Shown here: in pieces, positions 1 through 5,634 of the stretch
How positions within the stretch are numbered: position 1 is the first letter of the stretch
Layout: each line of letters opens with the position of its first letter
DNA from: FEN-1297 sp964530445
Lineage (GTDB): Bacteria > Bacteroidota > Ignavibacteria > Ignavibacteriales > Ignavibacteriaceae
NCBI GenBank assembly: GCA_964530445.1
Contig: CAZHBJ010000198.1
Span: 1 to 5,634 of the forward strand
Length of the DNA stretch: 5,634 nucleotides
Direction of reading: 5' to 3'
Position numbers and translations under genes: made by a program
Notes under the pieces: generated by a model
The model's input: the letters and a program-made list of their open reading frames with translations, nothing else
Told to the model about the DNA's origin: nothing
Database searches by the model: none

Positions 1-336
1 GAACCAAGATTTTCCGGTTTCTGTTTCAAAATACCTAATATTCATATGTATAGTAGGGATTCTTGGAGAATACGGATGTATTACAATTGATAAGCCGCAT
101 GCTGCAAATTCTGTTTTTTCTATTTTTAATTGAACTGCCACAGCATCAGGCATCTCACCAAAGACTGAAGAAGTATTTACACCTCCCTTTTCAATTATGT
201 TTCCGTTTTGAATTACTCTTGATTTTCCGCCTCCTCCCTCCTGTCTTATCCAAATATCTTCTGAGAATTTTTGATCATCCAGATCTTCAAAGTTTGTGCA
301 AATTTCATTTTGTAAATTCTCTATATAAGTTTCCAT
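1..336 (-). CDS. hemF: oxygen-dependent coproporphyrinogen III oxidase, N-terminal part (cut by window edge)
   Basis: HemF oxidatively decarboxylates coproporphyrinogen III to protoporphyrinogen IX, using O2, in the cytoplasm during heme synthesis. Reading the minus strand from the ATG at 336-334 gives 112 uninterrupted codons to the left edge. The translation shows the family hallmarks in order: EDIWIRQEGGGGKSRV at about residues 26-41, NGNIIEKGGVNTSSVFG at 44-60, and SIVIHPYSPRIPTIHMNIRYF at 83-103. The last visible residues (GKSWF) sit where the family continues into its Gly-rich DLTP segment, so roughly 180 or more residues lie outside, judged from the usual length near 300. The frame is open upstream only to a stop at 390-388 and contains no other ATG, and the N-terminus aligns with E. 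coli HemF, which fixes the start. The start is preceded by an A-rich stretch, not a Shine-Dalgarno sequence. The gene diverges from the ferritin gene. The fold is clear; only the missing C-terminus is unverified. Confidence 0.93.
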   Translation of the reverse strand, partial: METYIENLQNEICTNFEDLDDQKFSEDIWIRQEGGGGKSRVIQNGNIIEKGGVNTSSVFGEMPDAVAVQLKIEKTEFAACGLSIVIHPYSPRIPTIHMNIRYFETETGKSWF

Positions 337-371
337 TTTTTTATATTGATTGGAATAATTCAAAAGTACCT

Positions 372-379
372 CAAAATTA
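372..379 (-). promoter_or_regulatory. candidate hemF promoter -7 element (Bacteroidota type)
   Basis: On the minus strand the octamer TAATTTTG matches the TAnnTTTG -7 consensus described for primary-sigma promoters of Bacteroidota. It lies 35 bp upstream of the hemF ATG, which would give a leader of roughly 30 nt. A TTTG that could act as the -33 element sits 16 bp further upstream (plus-strand positions 396-399), slightly closer than the usual 17-23 bp. The match is by eye in AT-rich DNA, where chance hits are common, and it depends on the organism being in that lineage. Confidence 0.35.
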
Positions 380-455
380 TTGTAAGTTTAATGCACAAAT
401 TATTATTTGAACAGAAAAACAGTGTGAGATATGCCTAATGTTCATAATAAATTTA

Positions 456-478
456 TTTTGATGCTTGAAGCATAAAAA
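456..478. promoter_or_regulatory. imperfect palindrome upstream of ferritin, possible operator
   Basis: The core ATGCTT-G-AAGCAT at 461-473 is a perfect inverted repeat around one central base. After one mismatch (460/474) it is flanked by a further TTTT/AAAA pair, giving a 23-bp two-fold symmetric site. It lies about 60 bp upstream of the ferritin ATG and partly overlaps TTATTTTG (453-460), a one-mismatch version of the TAnnTTTG box. The tight centre and lack of a following T-run make a terminator unlikely and a dimeric DNA-binding protein site more plausible. It does not resemble the classical Fur box closely enough to name the regulator. The remainder of the 337-538 intergenic region shows no small gene that I can support. 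Confidence 0.35.
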
Positions 479-538
479 ATACTTTTTTACATTAAAACAC
501 AAATCTAAAGTAATTTCATTAAATAAAAGGATTTAGCT

Positions 539-1033
539 ATGGTAAATGAAAAAGTACAAAAGTCGTTAAATGAACAGTTAAATGCCGAATTATATTCTTC
601 GTACGAATATTTAGCAATGGCAGCTTATTTTGAGTCGGAAAATTTAAGCGGTTTTGCAAGATGGATGCAGCTTCAATCTCAGGAAGAGTACGGCCATGCG
701 ATGAAGTTTTATAATTATTTGCTACAAGCAGGCGGCAAAATAAATCTTTCACAAATAGCCGCTCCAAAAGTCGGCTGGAAATCTGCTGAAGAAGTTTTTA
801 AAGATACTTATGAGCATGAACAAAAAGTAACAAAAGCAATTTATGCTCTTGTGGATTTAGCTATATCTGAAAAAGACCATGCAACAAATATTTTTTTAGA
901 GTGGTTTGTAACCGAGCAGGTAGAAGAGGAAGCATCCGCATTAAAAATTTTAGATAGGATAAAATTAATCGGCGATAACAATAGCGGGTTGTTATTTCTT
1001 GATCATGAACTAGGACAGCGTGCGGCACACTAA
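539..1033 (+). CDS. ftnA: bacterial non-heme ferritin (FtnA type)
   Basis: Ferritin oxidises Fe(II) at a di-iron ferroxidase centre and stores it as a ferric mineral inside a 24-subunit cytoplasmic shell. The 164-residue product has the usual length and four-helix layout. Its ferroxidase and third-site residues fall at E. coli FtnA numbering: Glu17, Tyr24, Glu49, Glu50, His53, Glu94, Glu126, Gln127 and Glu130. Typical segments are LNEQLNAELYSSYEYLAMA (residues 10-28) and QSQEEYGHAMKFYNYL (46-61). There is no heme-binding methionine motif pointing to bacterioferritin, and the length and sequence do not fit Dps. The start is supported by an AAAAGGA Shine-Dalgarno sequence at 525-531, seven bases before the ATG. 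The gene stands alone, divergent from hemF and convergent with nuoF, and ends at a shared terminator. Control by iron or oxidative stress is expected from the family, but no known operator can be named here. Confidence 0.95.
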   Translation: MVNEKVQKSLNEQLNAELYSSYEYLAMAAYFESENLSGFARWMQLQSQEEYGHAMKFYNYLLQAGGKINLSQIAAPKVGWKSAEEVFKDTYEHEQKVTKAIYALVDLAISEKDHATNIFLEWFVTEQVEEEASALKILDRIKLIGDNNSGLLFLDHELGQRAAH

Positions 1034-1062
1034 TTTAGCCGGCTTTACAAAATGATTTATTT

Positions 1063-1103
1063 AAAAATAAAAACCTCTTATAAATAAAGAGGTTTTTATT
1101 TTT
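1063..1103. terminator. bidirectional rho-independent terminator between ferritin and nuoF
   Basis: A perfect 17-bp inverted repeat (arms 1063-1079 and 1087-1103) encloses a 7-base loop. The inner part of the stem is CCTCTT/AAGAGG and the outer part is A/T only. On the plus strand the GC-containing stem is followed by GTTTTTATTTTTT, and on the minus strand by an equivalent T-rich run. Intrinsic termination is therefore possible for both converging genes. It lies 29 bp after the ferritin stop and 19 bp beyond the nuoF stop, with no gene in between. Confidence 0.9.
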
Positions 1104-1122
1104 TCAGTCTTTTATGAAAAAG

Positions 1123-2445
1123 CTATTCTTTAACATCTGCAAGCGGAAATGCTGTTTGCCTCATTGAATGAACTTTATTTGCAACCGGCAGCATAACTTC
1201 TTTATTCACCCGTTTTTCAAAATAATCTTTAAAACGTGTAACCATATATTTTACAGGCCAAGCGGCAGCTTCACCAAGAGCACAAATTGTATTGCCCTCG
1301 ATATTGTTTGCAACAGAAACTAAAAGATCGACGTCTTTTATTGAGCCTTCGCCTCTAATTATTCTATTTAAGATTTTCAGCATCCAGCCGGTGCCTTCGC
1401 GACACGGTGTACACTGTCCGCAGCTTTCATGATAATAAAATTTAGCGATCCTTGCCAAAACTTTAACCAAATCAGTATCTTCATCCATCACCATAACCCC
1501 TGCAGTACCAATTGCGGTACCGTATGCTTTTAATGATTCGGCATCCATTTTTACGCCTTCAATCTGGTCACCTCTTAAAGGCGGCATAGATGACCCGCCC
1601 GGAATTACACATAATATTTTTTTATCCCCCCGAACTCCACCGGCATATTTATAAATTAAATCTGTTAACAAAGTACCGGAAGGCAGTTCATAAACACCCG
1701 GTTTATTTACATGTCCGCTTAAACCGTAAAGTATAGTTCCCGGATGCTTCGGCTCACCTATTTTTGAAAACCATTCCCAGCCTTTATTAATAATAGCAGG
1801 AACATTTGTAATTGTTTCAACATTATTTATTGTGGTCGGATTCCCCCATAAACCGTTTTGAGCCGGGAAAGGAGGTTTTACCCTAGGATAACCGCGCTTT
1901 CCCTCAATTGAATTCATCAACGAGGATTCTTCACCGCAAATATAAGCTCCGGCTCCTTTATGAACATAAATGTTACATGAAAACTCTATCCCGAATTTTT
2001 CTTTCATTTTTTCACCAACATAGCCGGCTTCATACGCATCGGAAAGTGCTTTCTCGAATAATTTAATCCATTTATGATACTCTCCCCTTATATATACATA
2101 AACTGTTTTAGCTTGAATTGCATAAGCAGTAATTAAAATACCTTCAATTAATTGGTGCGGATTGAATTCAAAAATTTGCCTGTCTTTAAATGAACCCGGT
2201 TCACTTTCATCACCGTTTATACACAAATACTTGGGCTTATCATCCGACTTAGGCATGAAGCTCCATTTTAGGCCAGTTAAAAATGCAGCTCCGCCTCTTC
2301 CACGCAATCCCGATTTTTTTACTTGATCGATTATATCATCCGTGGATTGGCTAAACGCTTTTTTAGCAGCAGTGTAGCCGTCGTTTTGTTCATAAACATT
2401 TATAAGATGGAGATCTTTAATATCCGGTAAAACAATCTTTTCCAT
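1123..2445 (-). CDS. nuoF: NADH-quinone oxidoreductase subunit F (51 kDa, FMN and 4Fe-4S)
   Basis: NuoF is the NADH-binding flavoprotein of complex I: it takes a hydride from NADH onto FMN and passes electrons through cluster N3 toward NuoE and NuoG. The 440-residue protein shows the Gly-rich nucleotide/FMN motif GLRGRGGAAFLTGLKW (residues 46-61) and NGDESEPGSFKDR (77-89). It also has GAGAYICGEESSLMNSIEG (164-182), then a SLBB-like region around 235-290. The 4Fe-4S ligands are Cys342, Cys345, Cys348 (ESCGQCTPC) and Cys388 (NTICALG). All key residues are present. The ATG follows the nuoE stop with no gap (TAA directly before ATG), which suggests translational coupling. It is the last gene of the visible nuo operon: nuoG does not follow, and the stop is 19 bp from a strong terminator. 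Related diaphorase subunits of NAD-dependent hydrogenases or formate dehydrogenases are similar, but the nuoABCDE context makes complex I the clear call. Confidence 0.97.
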   Translation of the reverse strand: MEKIVLPDIKDLHLINVYEQNDGYTAAKKAFSQSTDDIIDQVKKSGLRGRGGAAFLTGLKWSFMPKSDDKPKYLCINGDESEPGSFKDRQIFEFNPHQLIEGILITAYAIQAKTVYVYIRGEYHKWIKLFEKALSDAYEAGYVGEKMKEKFGIEFSCNIYVHKGAGAYICGEESSLMNSIEGKRGYPRVKPPFPAQNGLWGNPTTINNVETITNVPAIINKGWEWFSKIGEPKHPGTILYGLSGHVNKPGVYELPSGTLLTDLIYKYAGGVRGDKKILCVIPGGSSMPPLRGDQIEGVKMDAESLKAYGTAIGTAGVMVMDEDTDLVKVLARIAKFYYHESCGQCTPCREGTGWMLKILNRIIRGEGSIKDVDLLVSVANNIEGNTICALGEAAAWPVKYMVTRFKDYFEKRVNKEVMLPVANKVHSMRQTAFPLADVKE

Positions 2446-2931
2446 TTAGTTTTTATTCTTTAAGGATTCTAAAATTTGATCTAATTTTTGTTTATCTAGG
2501 TTTTCAAAATAGTCTTCGTTTATGGCAATCATCGGAGCAGTTCCGCAGGATCCCATACATTCAACTTCCTCTAACGAAAACATTTTATCTCCTGTTATTC
2601 CGCCGTTATCAATTGCTAATTTTGCCCTTACATGATCATAAATATCGTGAGCGCCTCTTAACATACAAGAAACATTAGTACAAACCTGCAAATGATATTT
2701 ACCTACAGGCTTCTGATGATACATGGTATAAAAAGTTACCACACCGAGTACATCTTCCGTTGTTAATTCAAGAATCTTTGCAACCGCTATCATTACTTCC
2801 TGAGATATCCATCCGTTTTGTTCTTGAGCAAGATATAATACCGGCATAACGGCTGCACGTTTGGTAGGATATTTTTTTAGGAGATTTTCAATCTTTCCTA
2901 AATTTTCTTCTGTAAAATTAAATTCCATCAT
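2446..2931 (-). CDS. nuoE: NADH-quinone oxidoreductase subunit E (24 kDa, 2Fe-2S)
   Basis: NuoE carries the 2Fe-2S cluster N1a next to the FMN of NuoF in the peripheral arm of complex I. The product has 161 residues, the normal size. It has an N-terminal helical region with VMPVLYLAQEQNGWIS (residues 28-43) and GVVTFYTMYH (63-72), then a thioredoxin-like domain. The cluster ligands are Cys84 and Cys89 (VCTNVSC) and Cys125 and Cys129 (ECMGSCG). The start is ambiguous by one codon, because two ATGs are in tandem at 2931 and 2928; neither has a Shine-Dalgarno sequence and the sequence just upstream is the repeat-rich nuoD-nuoE gap. The downstream nuoF begins right after its stop codon, so the two subunits of the NADH-oxidising pair are tightly linked. 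Confidence 0.96.
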   Translation of the reverse strand: MMEFNFTEENLGKIENLLKKYPTKRAAVMPVLYLAQEQNGWISQEVMIAVAKILELTTEDVLGVVTFYTMYHQKPVGKYHLQVCTNVSCMLRGAHDIYDHVRAKLAIDNGGITGDKMFSLEEVECMGSCGTAPMIAINEDYFENLDKQKLDQILESLKNKN

Positions 2932-3051
2932 AATAAGTTCAAGTTTTAGTGTAAGTTCAAGTTTGTTTCAATTTTAGAGCTCAAGTATAAGTTTAAGAAG
3001 TTAAAAGTTAATCTTTACATTTGTCATACTTAAACTTGATCTTAAACTTCC
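2932..3051. repeat. nuoD-nuoE intergenic gap with degenerate direct and inverted repeats
   Basis: The 120-bp gap is built largely from variants of one short word. TAAGTTCAAGTTT occurs twice exactly (2934-2946 and 2952-2964, period 18). TAAGTTTAAG follows at 2988-2997. The inverse CTTAAACTT occurs twice (3029-3037 and 3041-3049, period 12). AAGTTTAAG at 2989-2997 can pair with either inverse copy; with the nearer one it makes a 9-bp stem over a 31-base loop. The other internal nuo junctions in the window span between a 10-bp overlap and 9 bp, so this insert stands out. It has no open frame and no clear TAnnTTTG promoter on the nuo strand. The stems are A/T-rich and lack a T-run, so they are not ordinary terminators. 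Its role, if any, is unknown. Confidence 0.75.
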
Positions 3052-4302
3052 TTACTTATCCGCCTCACCCATAACAGGATCAAGACTTCCTATAATTGCA
3101 ACGACATCCGAAACCATTCTTCCTTTAACAAGATGAGGTAAGGATTGTAAATTCACCATTGAGGGTGAACGGATTTTACATTTCCACGGATGACCTTCTC
3201 CTTGACTAACAAGATAAAATCCCAGTTCACCTTTGGGATTTTCAACCGCATGGTATATATCTCCGACAGGAGGATTAATTCCGAAATTAACAATCATAAA
3301 ATCGTGAATTAATTCTTCCATTTTGGAGTAAATCTCAGTCTTTTTAGGAAGGACTTTTTTAGGCTGATTCAAAAGAGTATCTCCCTGCGGCATTTTATCA
3401 AGACATTGCTGTATGATTTTTATACTTTCTCTTGTTTCATCAGTACGTACAAAATACCTTGCCAACGAATCTCCGTCAGGATAAGTGATTACTTTAAAAT
3501 CAACTTCATTATAAAATAAATACGGCTGCGCTCTGCGTAAATCAAATTCAACACCGCTGCCTCTTAAACTTGGACCGGTAAGACCTAAATCCAAAGCGTC
3601 TTCAGCATTAATTACACCTACTCCGTCCAGTCTCTCGATAAAAATTCTATTGGTATTTAGCAGTCTTTCGCATTCTTCCAGGTTTTCAAGATATTGGTTA
3701 ATAAACCACTTTACCTTAGCAATAGCTTCCGGCTGTGCATCGTTTGCTACTCCGCCTATACGTGTGTAACTATTTGTAAATCTTGCGCCGCATAAAATAT
3801 CCCATATATCAAGAATTTTTTCTCTTTCACGAAAAGTCCAAAGGAATACAGTCATAGCCCCCACATCCATTGCCATAGCCCCGACTGCAACAAGGTGGGA
3901 CGCAATTCTTGCCAATTCAGTTATAATCATTCTGATATATTGCGCTCTTGGAGGAGCTTCAATGCCTGCTAACTTTTCAACTGCTAAAGCCCATGCAACG
4001 TAATTAGCCATGGGAGACAAATAATCAAGTCTATCGGTATGAGGTATGAATTCATAATAGCTCATGTTTTCAGCTAATTTTTCATAGCCTCGATGCAGAT
4101 ATCCAAGTTCCGGTACGCATCCCATCACTGTTTCACCGTCCAACTTAAGTAAAAGACGTAAAACGCCGTGAGTTGCAGGATGCTGCGGCCCCATATTCAG
4201 TATCATTTCATTTTCTAATGCATCTTCAATAGTAATATCCGTATCGGCCAGCAGAGATTCTAATATTTTAGGATTTACATCATCTTTGTTTAATTTCTGC
4301 AT
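3052..4302 (-). CDS. nuoD: NADH-quinone oxidoreductase subunit D (49 kDa, quinone site)
   Basis: NuoD, derived from the large subunit of [NiFe] hydrogenases, lines the quinone-binding pocket of complex I together with NuoB. The 416-residue protein has MILNMGPQHPATHGVLRLLL (residues 33-52), GYLHRGYEKLAE (67-78) and HTDRLDYLSPMANYV (88-102). His45 and Tyr94 correspond by motif to His38 and Tyr87 of Thermus Nqo4, the quinone-headgroup residues. The C-terminus ends in SLDPVMGEADK, in register with the family's end. The hydrogenase nickel-ligand CxxC pairs are absent, as expected for a complex I subunit rather than a hydrogenase. The stand-alone NuoD (not fused to NuoC) starts 9 bp after the nuoC stop, with only a weak A-rich AAGAAG upstream. 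The gene is followed by the repeat-bearing gap before nuoE. Confidence 0.97.
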   Translation of the reverse strand: MQKLNKDDVNPKILESLLADTDITIEDALENEMILNMGPQHPATHGVLRLLLKLDGETVMGCVPELGYLHRGYEKLAENMSYYEFIPHTDRLDYLSPMANYVAWALAVEKLAGIEAPPRAQYIRMIITELARIASHLVAVGAMAMDVGAMTVFLWTFREREKILDIWDILCGARFTNSYTRIGGVANDAQPEAIAKVKWFINQYLENLEECERLLNTNRIFIERLDGVGVINAEDALDLGLTGPSLRGSGVEFDLRRAQPYLFYNEVDFKVITYPDGDSLARYFVRTDETRESIKIIQQCLDKMPQGDTLLNQPKKVLPKKTEIYSKMEELIHDFMIVNFGINPPVGDIYHAVENPKGELGFYLVSQGEGHPWKCKIRSPSMVNLQSLPHLVKGRMVSDVVAIIGSLDPVMGEADK

Positions 4303-4311
4303 ATTTCTTCT

Positions 4312-4800
4312 TTACTTTTTAGGAAGGGGTATAGAGCCCGGAATACCCATTAATGGAAAATCTTTTCTCAAAGGATAATATTCAAATTCTTCAGGCATAT
4401 ACATCCTCCTTAAATCCGGATGATTATTAAATTTAATTCCGTACATATCGTAAGTTTCACGCTCATGCCAATTTGCAGTTTTCCAAACGGATGAAACGGA
4501 ATCAATATTGCAATTTGATTCATCTACATTAGCTTTTAAAACCAATCTTGTATTAAGTTTTAGAGAATAGATATGATAAACAACCGTAAATCTGTCTTTC
4601 CGTTTAGCCCAGTCAACAGCCGTTATATCTTCACAAAGTTTAAATTGCAAATCCGGATCTTCTTTTAATAACGAACTTACCCTAACAATATTTTTTTTAT
4701 CGAAAGAAAGTATAAGTTCTCCGCTGTATTCGTTAAACGTAAAACTTTCATCGCTAAATTTTTCTTTTAGCTTCTGCTCTAATAATTCTTTTAATTCCAT
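4312..4800 (-). CDS. nuoC: NADH-quinone oxidoreductase subunit C (30 kDa)
   Basis: NuoC is a structural subunit of the hydrophilic arm of complex I, without cofactor, packing against NuoD and NuoB. The 162-residue product carries the 30-kDa subunit signature WHERETYDMYGI (residues 111-122), followed by HPDLRRMYMPEEFEYYPLRK (127-146), and ITAVDW at 59-64. The length fits a separate NuoC rather than the NuoCD fusion found in enterobacteria. The N-terminal 50 residues are charged and less conserved, as usual. The start codon lies 4 bp after the nuoB stop in an AT-only context without a Shine-Dalgarno sequence, so translation probably depends on ribosomes arriving from nuoB. Confidence 0.95.
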   Translation of the reverse strand: MELKELLEQKLKEKFSDESFTFNEYSGELILSFDKKNIVRVSSLLKEDPDLQFKLCEDITAVDWAKRKDRFTVVYHIYSLKLNTRLVLKANVDESNCNIDSVSSVWKTANWHERETYDMYGIKFNNHPDLRRMYMPEEFEYYPLRKDFPLMGIPGSIPLPKK

Positions 4801-4804
4801 TTAA

Positions 4805-5326
4805 TTAATTATTTTGAATGACTGTTAATTCAGGCATCGGTTTATCCTGAAAATCTTTTGCTCTAGTTTTTCCGATTTTATCCTGGATTTGAATAAGAGC
4901 GTTCAGCAAATTATCAGGACGCGGCGGACAGCCGGCAAGATAAACATCTACTGGTAAAAATTGATCAATACCCTGGACAACACTGTATGATCTGTACATA
5001 CCGCCGGAAGATGTGCATGCACCCATTGCTATTACCCATTTGGGATCCGGCATTTGATCATAAATTTTTCTTACAACATGAGACATTTTAAAAGTAACTG
5101 TTCCGGCCACTATCATTAAATCGCATTGACGCGGTGTAAACCTCATAACTTCCGAGCCAAATCGGGCAATATCATATTTGGGAGCAGCAGCAGCCATCAT
5201 TTCTATTCCGCAGCAAGATATTCCCATTGGCATCGGCCAAACAGAATTCTTTCTCGACCATTCAATCATAGCATCTAATGTAGTTGTAATAAATCCATTC
5301 TGATTTAATTTCGCTTCTAATCCCAT
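4805..5326 (-). CDS. nuoB: NADH-quinone oxidoreductase subunit B (PSST/20 kDa, cluster N2)
   Basis: NuoB binds 4Fe-4S cluster N2, the last iron-sulfur centre before quinone, at the NuoB-NuoD interface. In the 173-residue protein the N2 ligands are the adjacent pair Cys38-Cys39 (SCCGIEMMA), Cys104 (MGACTSSGG) and Cys133 (AGCPPRP). Other family segments are RFGSEVMRFTPRQCDLMIVAG (about 55-75) and KMSHVVRKIYDQMPDPKWVI (80-99). The ATG at 5326 lies inside the 3' end of nuoA: the two genes overlap by 10 bp. It is preceded by AAAGGCGG (plus-strand positions 5333-5340) with a 6-base spacer, the best Shine-Dalgarno among the nuo genes in the window. The C-terminal tail after about residue 152 is variable and uninformative. 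Confidence 0.97.
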   Translation of the reverse strand: MGLEAKLNQNGFITTTLDAMIEWSRKNSVWPMPMGISCCGIEMMAAAAPKYDIARFGSEVMRFTPRQCDLMIVAGTVTFKMSHVVRKIYDQMPDPKWVIAMGACTSSGGMYRSYSVVQGIDQFLPVDVYLAGCPPRPDNLLNALIQIQDKIGKTRAKDFQDKPMPELTVIQNN

Positions 5327-5634
5327 CTAAAACCGCCTTTCTTATACACATACAAATAGCCAAGCTCTAACACTACTAAAAATATCAACATTGAAATAAA
5401 AACCGACATTCCAATTTCATTGAACATTTTCTTAAATTCTACCGCCCAAGGATAAACAAAAATTACCTCGAGATCGAAAATTATAAATAACATTGCAACG
5501 AGATAATATTTAACGGAAACTCTTTCTTTTGTTGTACCAACGGGTTTCATTCCGCTTTCGTATGTTGAAATTTTTTCTTTGTCCGGTCTTTTGGGTCCGA
5601 ATATTCCGGAGGAAAAAACTGTACCTACTGCGAA
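5317..5634 (-). CDS. nuoA: NADH-quinone oxidoreductase subunit A (ND3 homologue), 5' end outside window
   Basis: NuoA is a small three-helix membrane subunit of complex I; its first loop lies near the quinone channel. Reading the minus strand from the right edge gives 105 codons and a TAG stop at 5319-5317. The frame stays open through an internal Met at 5550, so a start there would be wrong: the codons upstream of it encode conserved family sequence (RPDKEKISTYESGMKPVG). The visible part holds the end of the region around helix 1, the loop with YESG, helix 2 with YYLVAMLFIIFDLEVIFVYPW and helix 3 with MSVFISMLIFLVVLELGYLY. The loop residue that is Cys in mitochondrial ND3 (YECG) is Ser here, as also in E. 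coli NuoA. Only a few dozen N-terminal residues should be missing, given the usual 120-150 length. It overlaps nuoB by 10 bp and is probably near the operon's start. Confidence 0.94.
   Translation of the reverse strand, partial: FAVGTVFSSGIFGPKRPDKEKISTYESGMKPVGTTKERVSVKYYLVAMLFIIFDLEVIFVYPWAVEFKKMFNEIGMSVFISMLIFLVVLELGYLYVYKKGGFRWD

Noticed and set aside
63..410. Plus-strand 115-codon open frame
   Set aside because: It lies largely antisense to the conserved hemF coding sequence, has low-complexity Leu/Phe-rich content without family features, and has no ribosome binding site. It is a shadow frame.
486..514. Possible sigma-70-like promoter TTTACA, 17-bp spacer, AGTAAT upstream of ferritin
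   Set aside because: The -10 match is only four of six in very AT-rich DNA, so it cannot be distinguished from chance.
537..767. Minus-strand 76-codon open frame inside the ferritin gene
   Set aside because: It is fully antisense to a well-conserved ferritin sequence and shows no recognisable motif.
1037..1044. AGCCGGCT palindrome just after the ferritin stop
   Set aside because: It is only 8 bp with no extended symmetry or loop. It is likely chance, and the real terminator lies downstream at 1063-1103.
1123..2445. nuoE/nuoF as diaphorase subunits of a bidirectional hydrogenase or formate dehydrogenase
   Set aside because: They follow nuoABCD on the same strand, and no hydrogenase or formate dehydrogenase subunit is nearby. 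NuoD lacks the nickel-ligand CxxC pairs.
5317..5550. nuoA starting at the Met at 5550
   Set aside because: Codons upstream of this Met to the window edge are open and encode conserved NuoA sequence including the YESG loop, so it is an internal methionine and the gene is cut by the edge.

Overview
The window is an AT-rich bacterial chromosomal segment. It carries the distal part of a respiratory complex I (nuo) operon, a bacterial non-heme ferritin and the start of an oxygen-dependent heme-synthesis gene. All protein families are recognisable from motifs. I see no phage, transposon, CRISPR, toxin-antitoxin or RNA gene, and no convincing undescribed system. Three signs suggest a member of the Bacteroidota/Ignavibacteriota/Chlorobiota group: the AT-rich composition, several starts without a clear Shine-Dalgarno sequence, and a TAnnTTTG-type box upstream of hemF. 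This placement is an inference from style, not a demonstrated assignment.

Layout from left to right. Positions 1-336 (minus strand) hold the first 112 codons of hemF, cut by the left edge. Positions 337-538 are a divergent intergenic region with a candidate hemF promoter and a palindrome upstream of the ferritin gene. Positions 539-1033 (plus strand) encode an FtnA-type ferritin. Positions 1034-1122 separate the convergent ferritin and nuoF genes and hold a 17-bp perfect hairpin with T-runs on both sides, a bidirectional terminator. Positions 1123-5634 (minus strand) read, in transcription order, nuoA (5' end outside the window), nuoB, nuoC, nuoD, a 120-bp repeat-bearing gap, nuoE and nuoF.

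How the genes work together. NuoE and NuoF form the NADH-oxidising tip of complex I (2Fe-2S, FMN and 4Fe-4S). NuoB, NuoC and NuoD form most of the connecting module with cluster N2 and the quinone site. NuoA is a small membrane subunit at the quinone-channel junction. All cluster ligands and quinone-site residues that can be checked are present, so a working NADH:quinone oxidoreductase is expected. NuoG and the remaining membrane subunits are not in the window, and transcription appears to stop after nuoF. HemF and ferritin, which diverge from a shared intergenic region, belong to heme and iron metabolism. With complex I they fit an organism that respires and meets oxygen at least part of the time.
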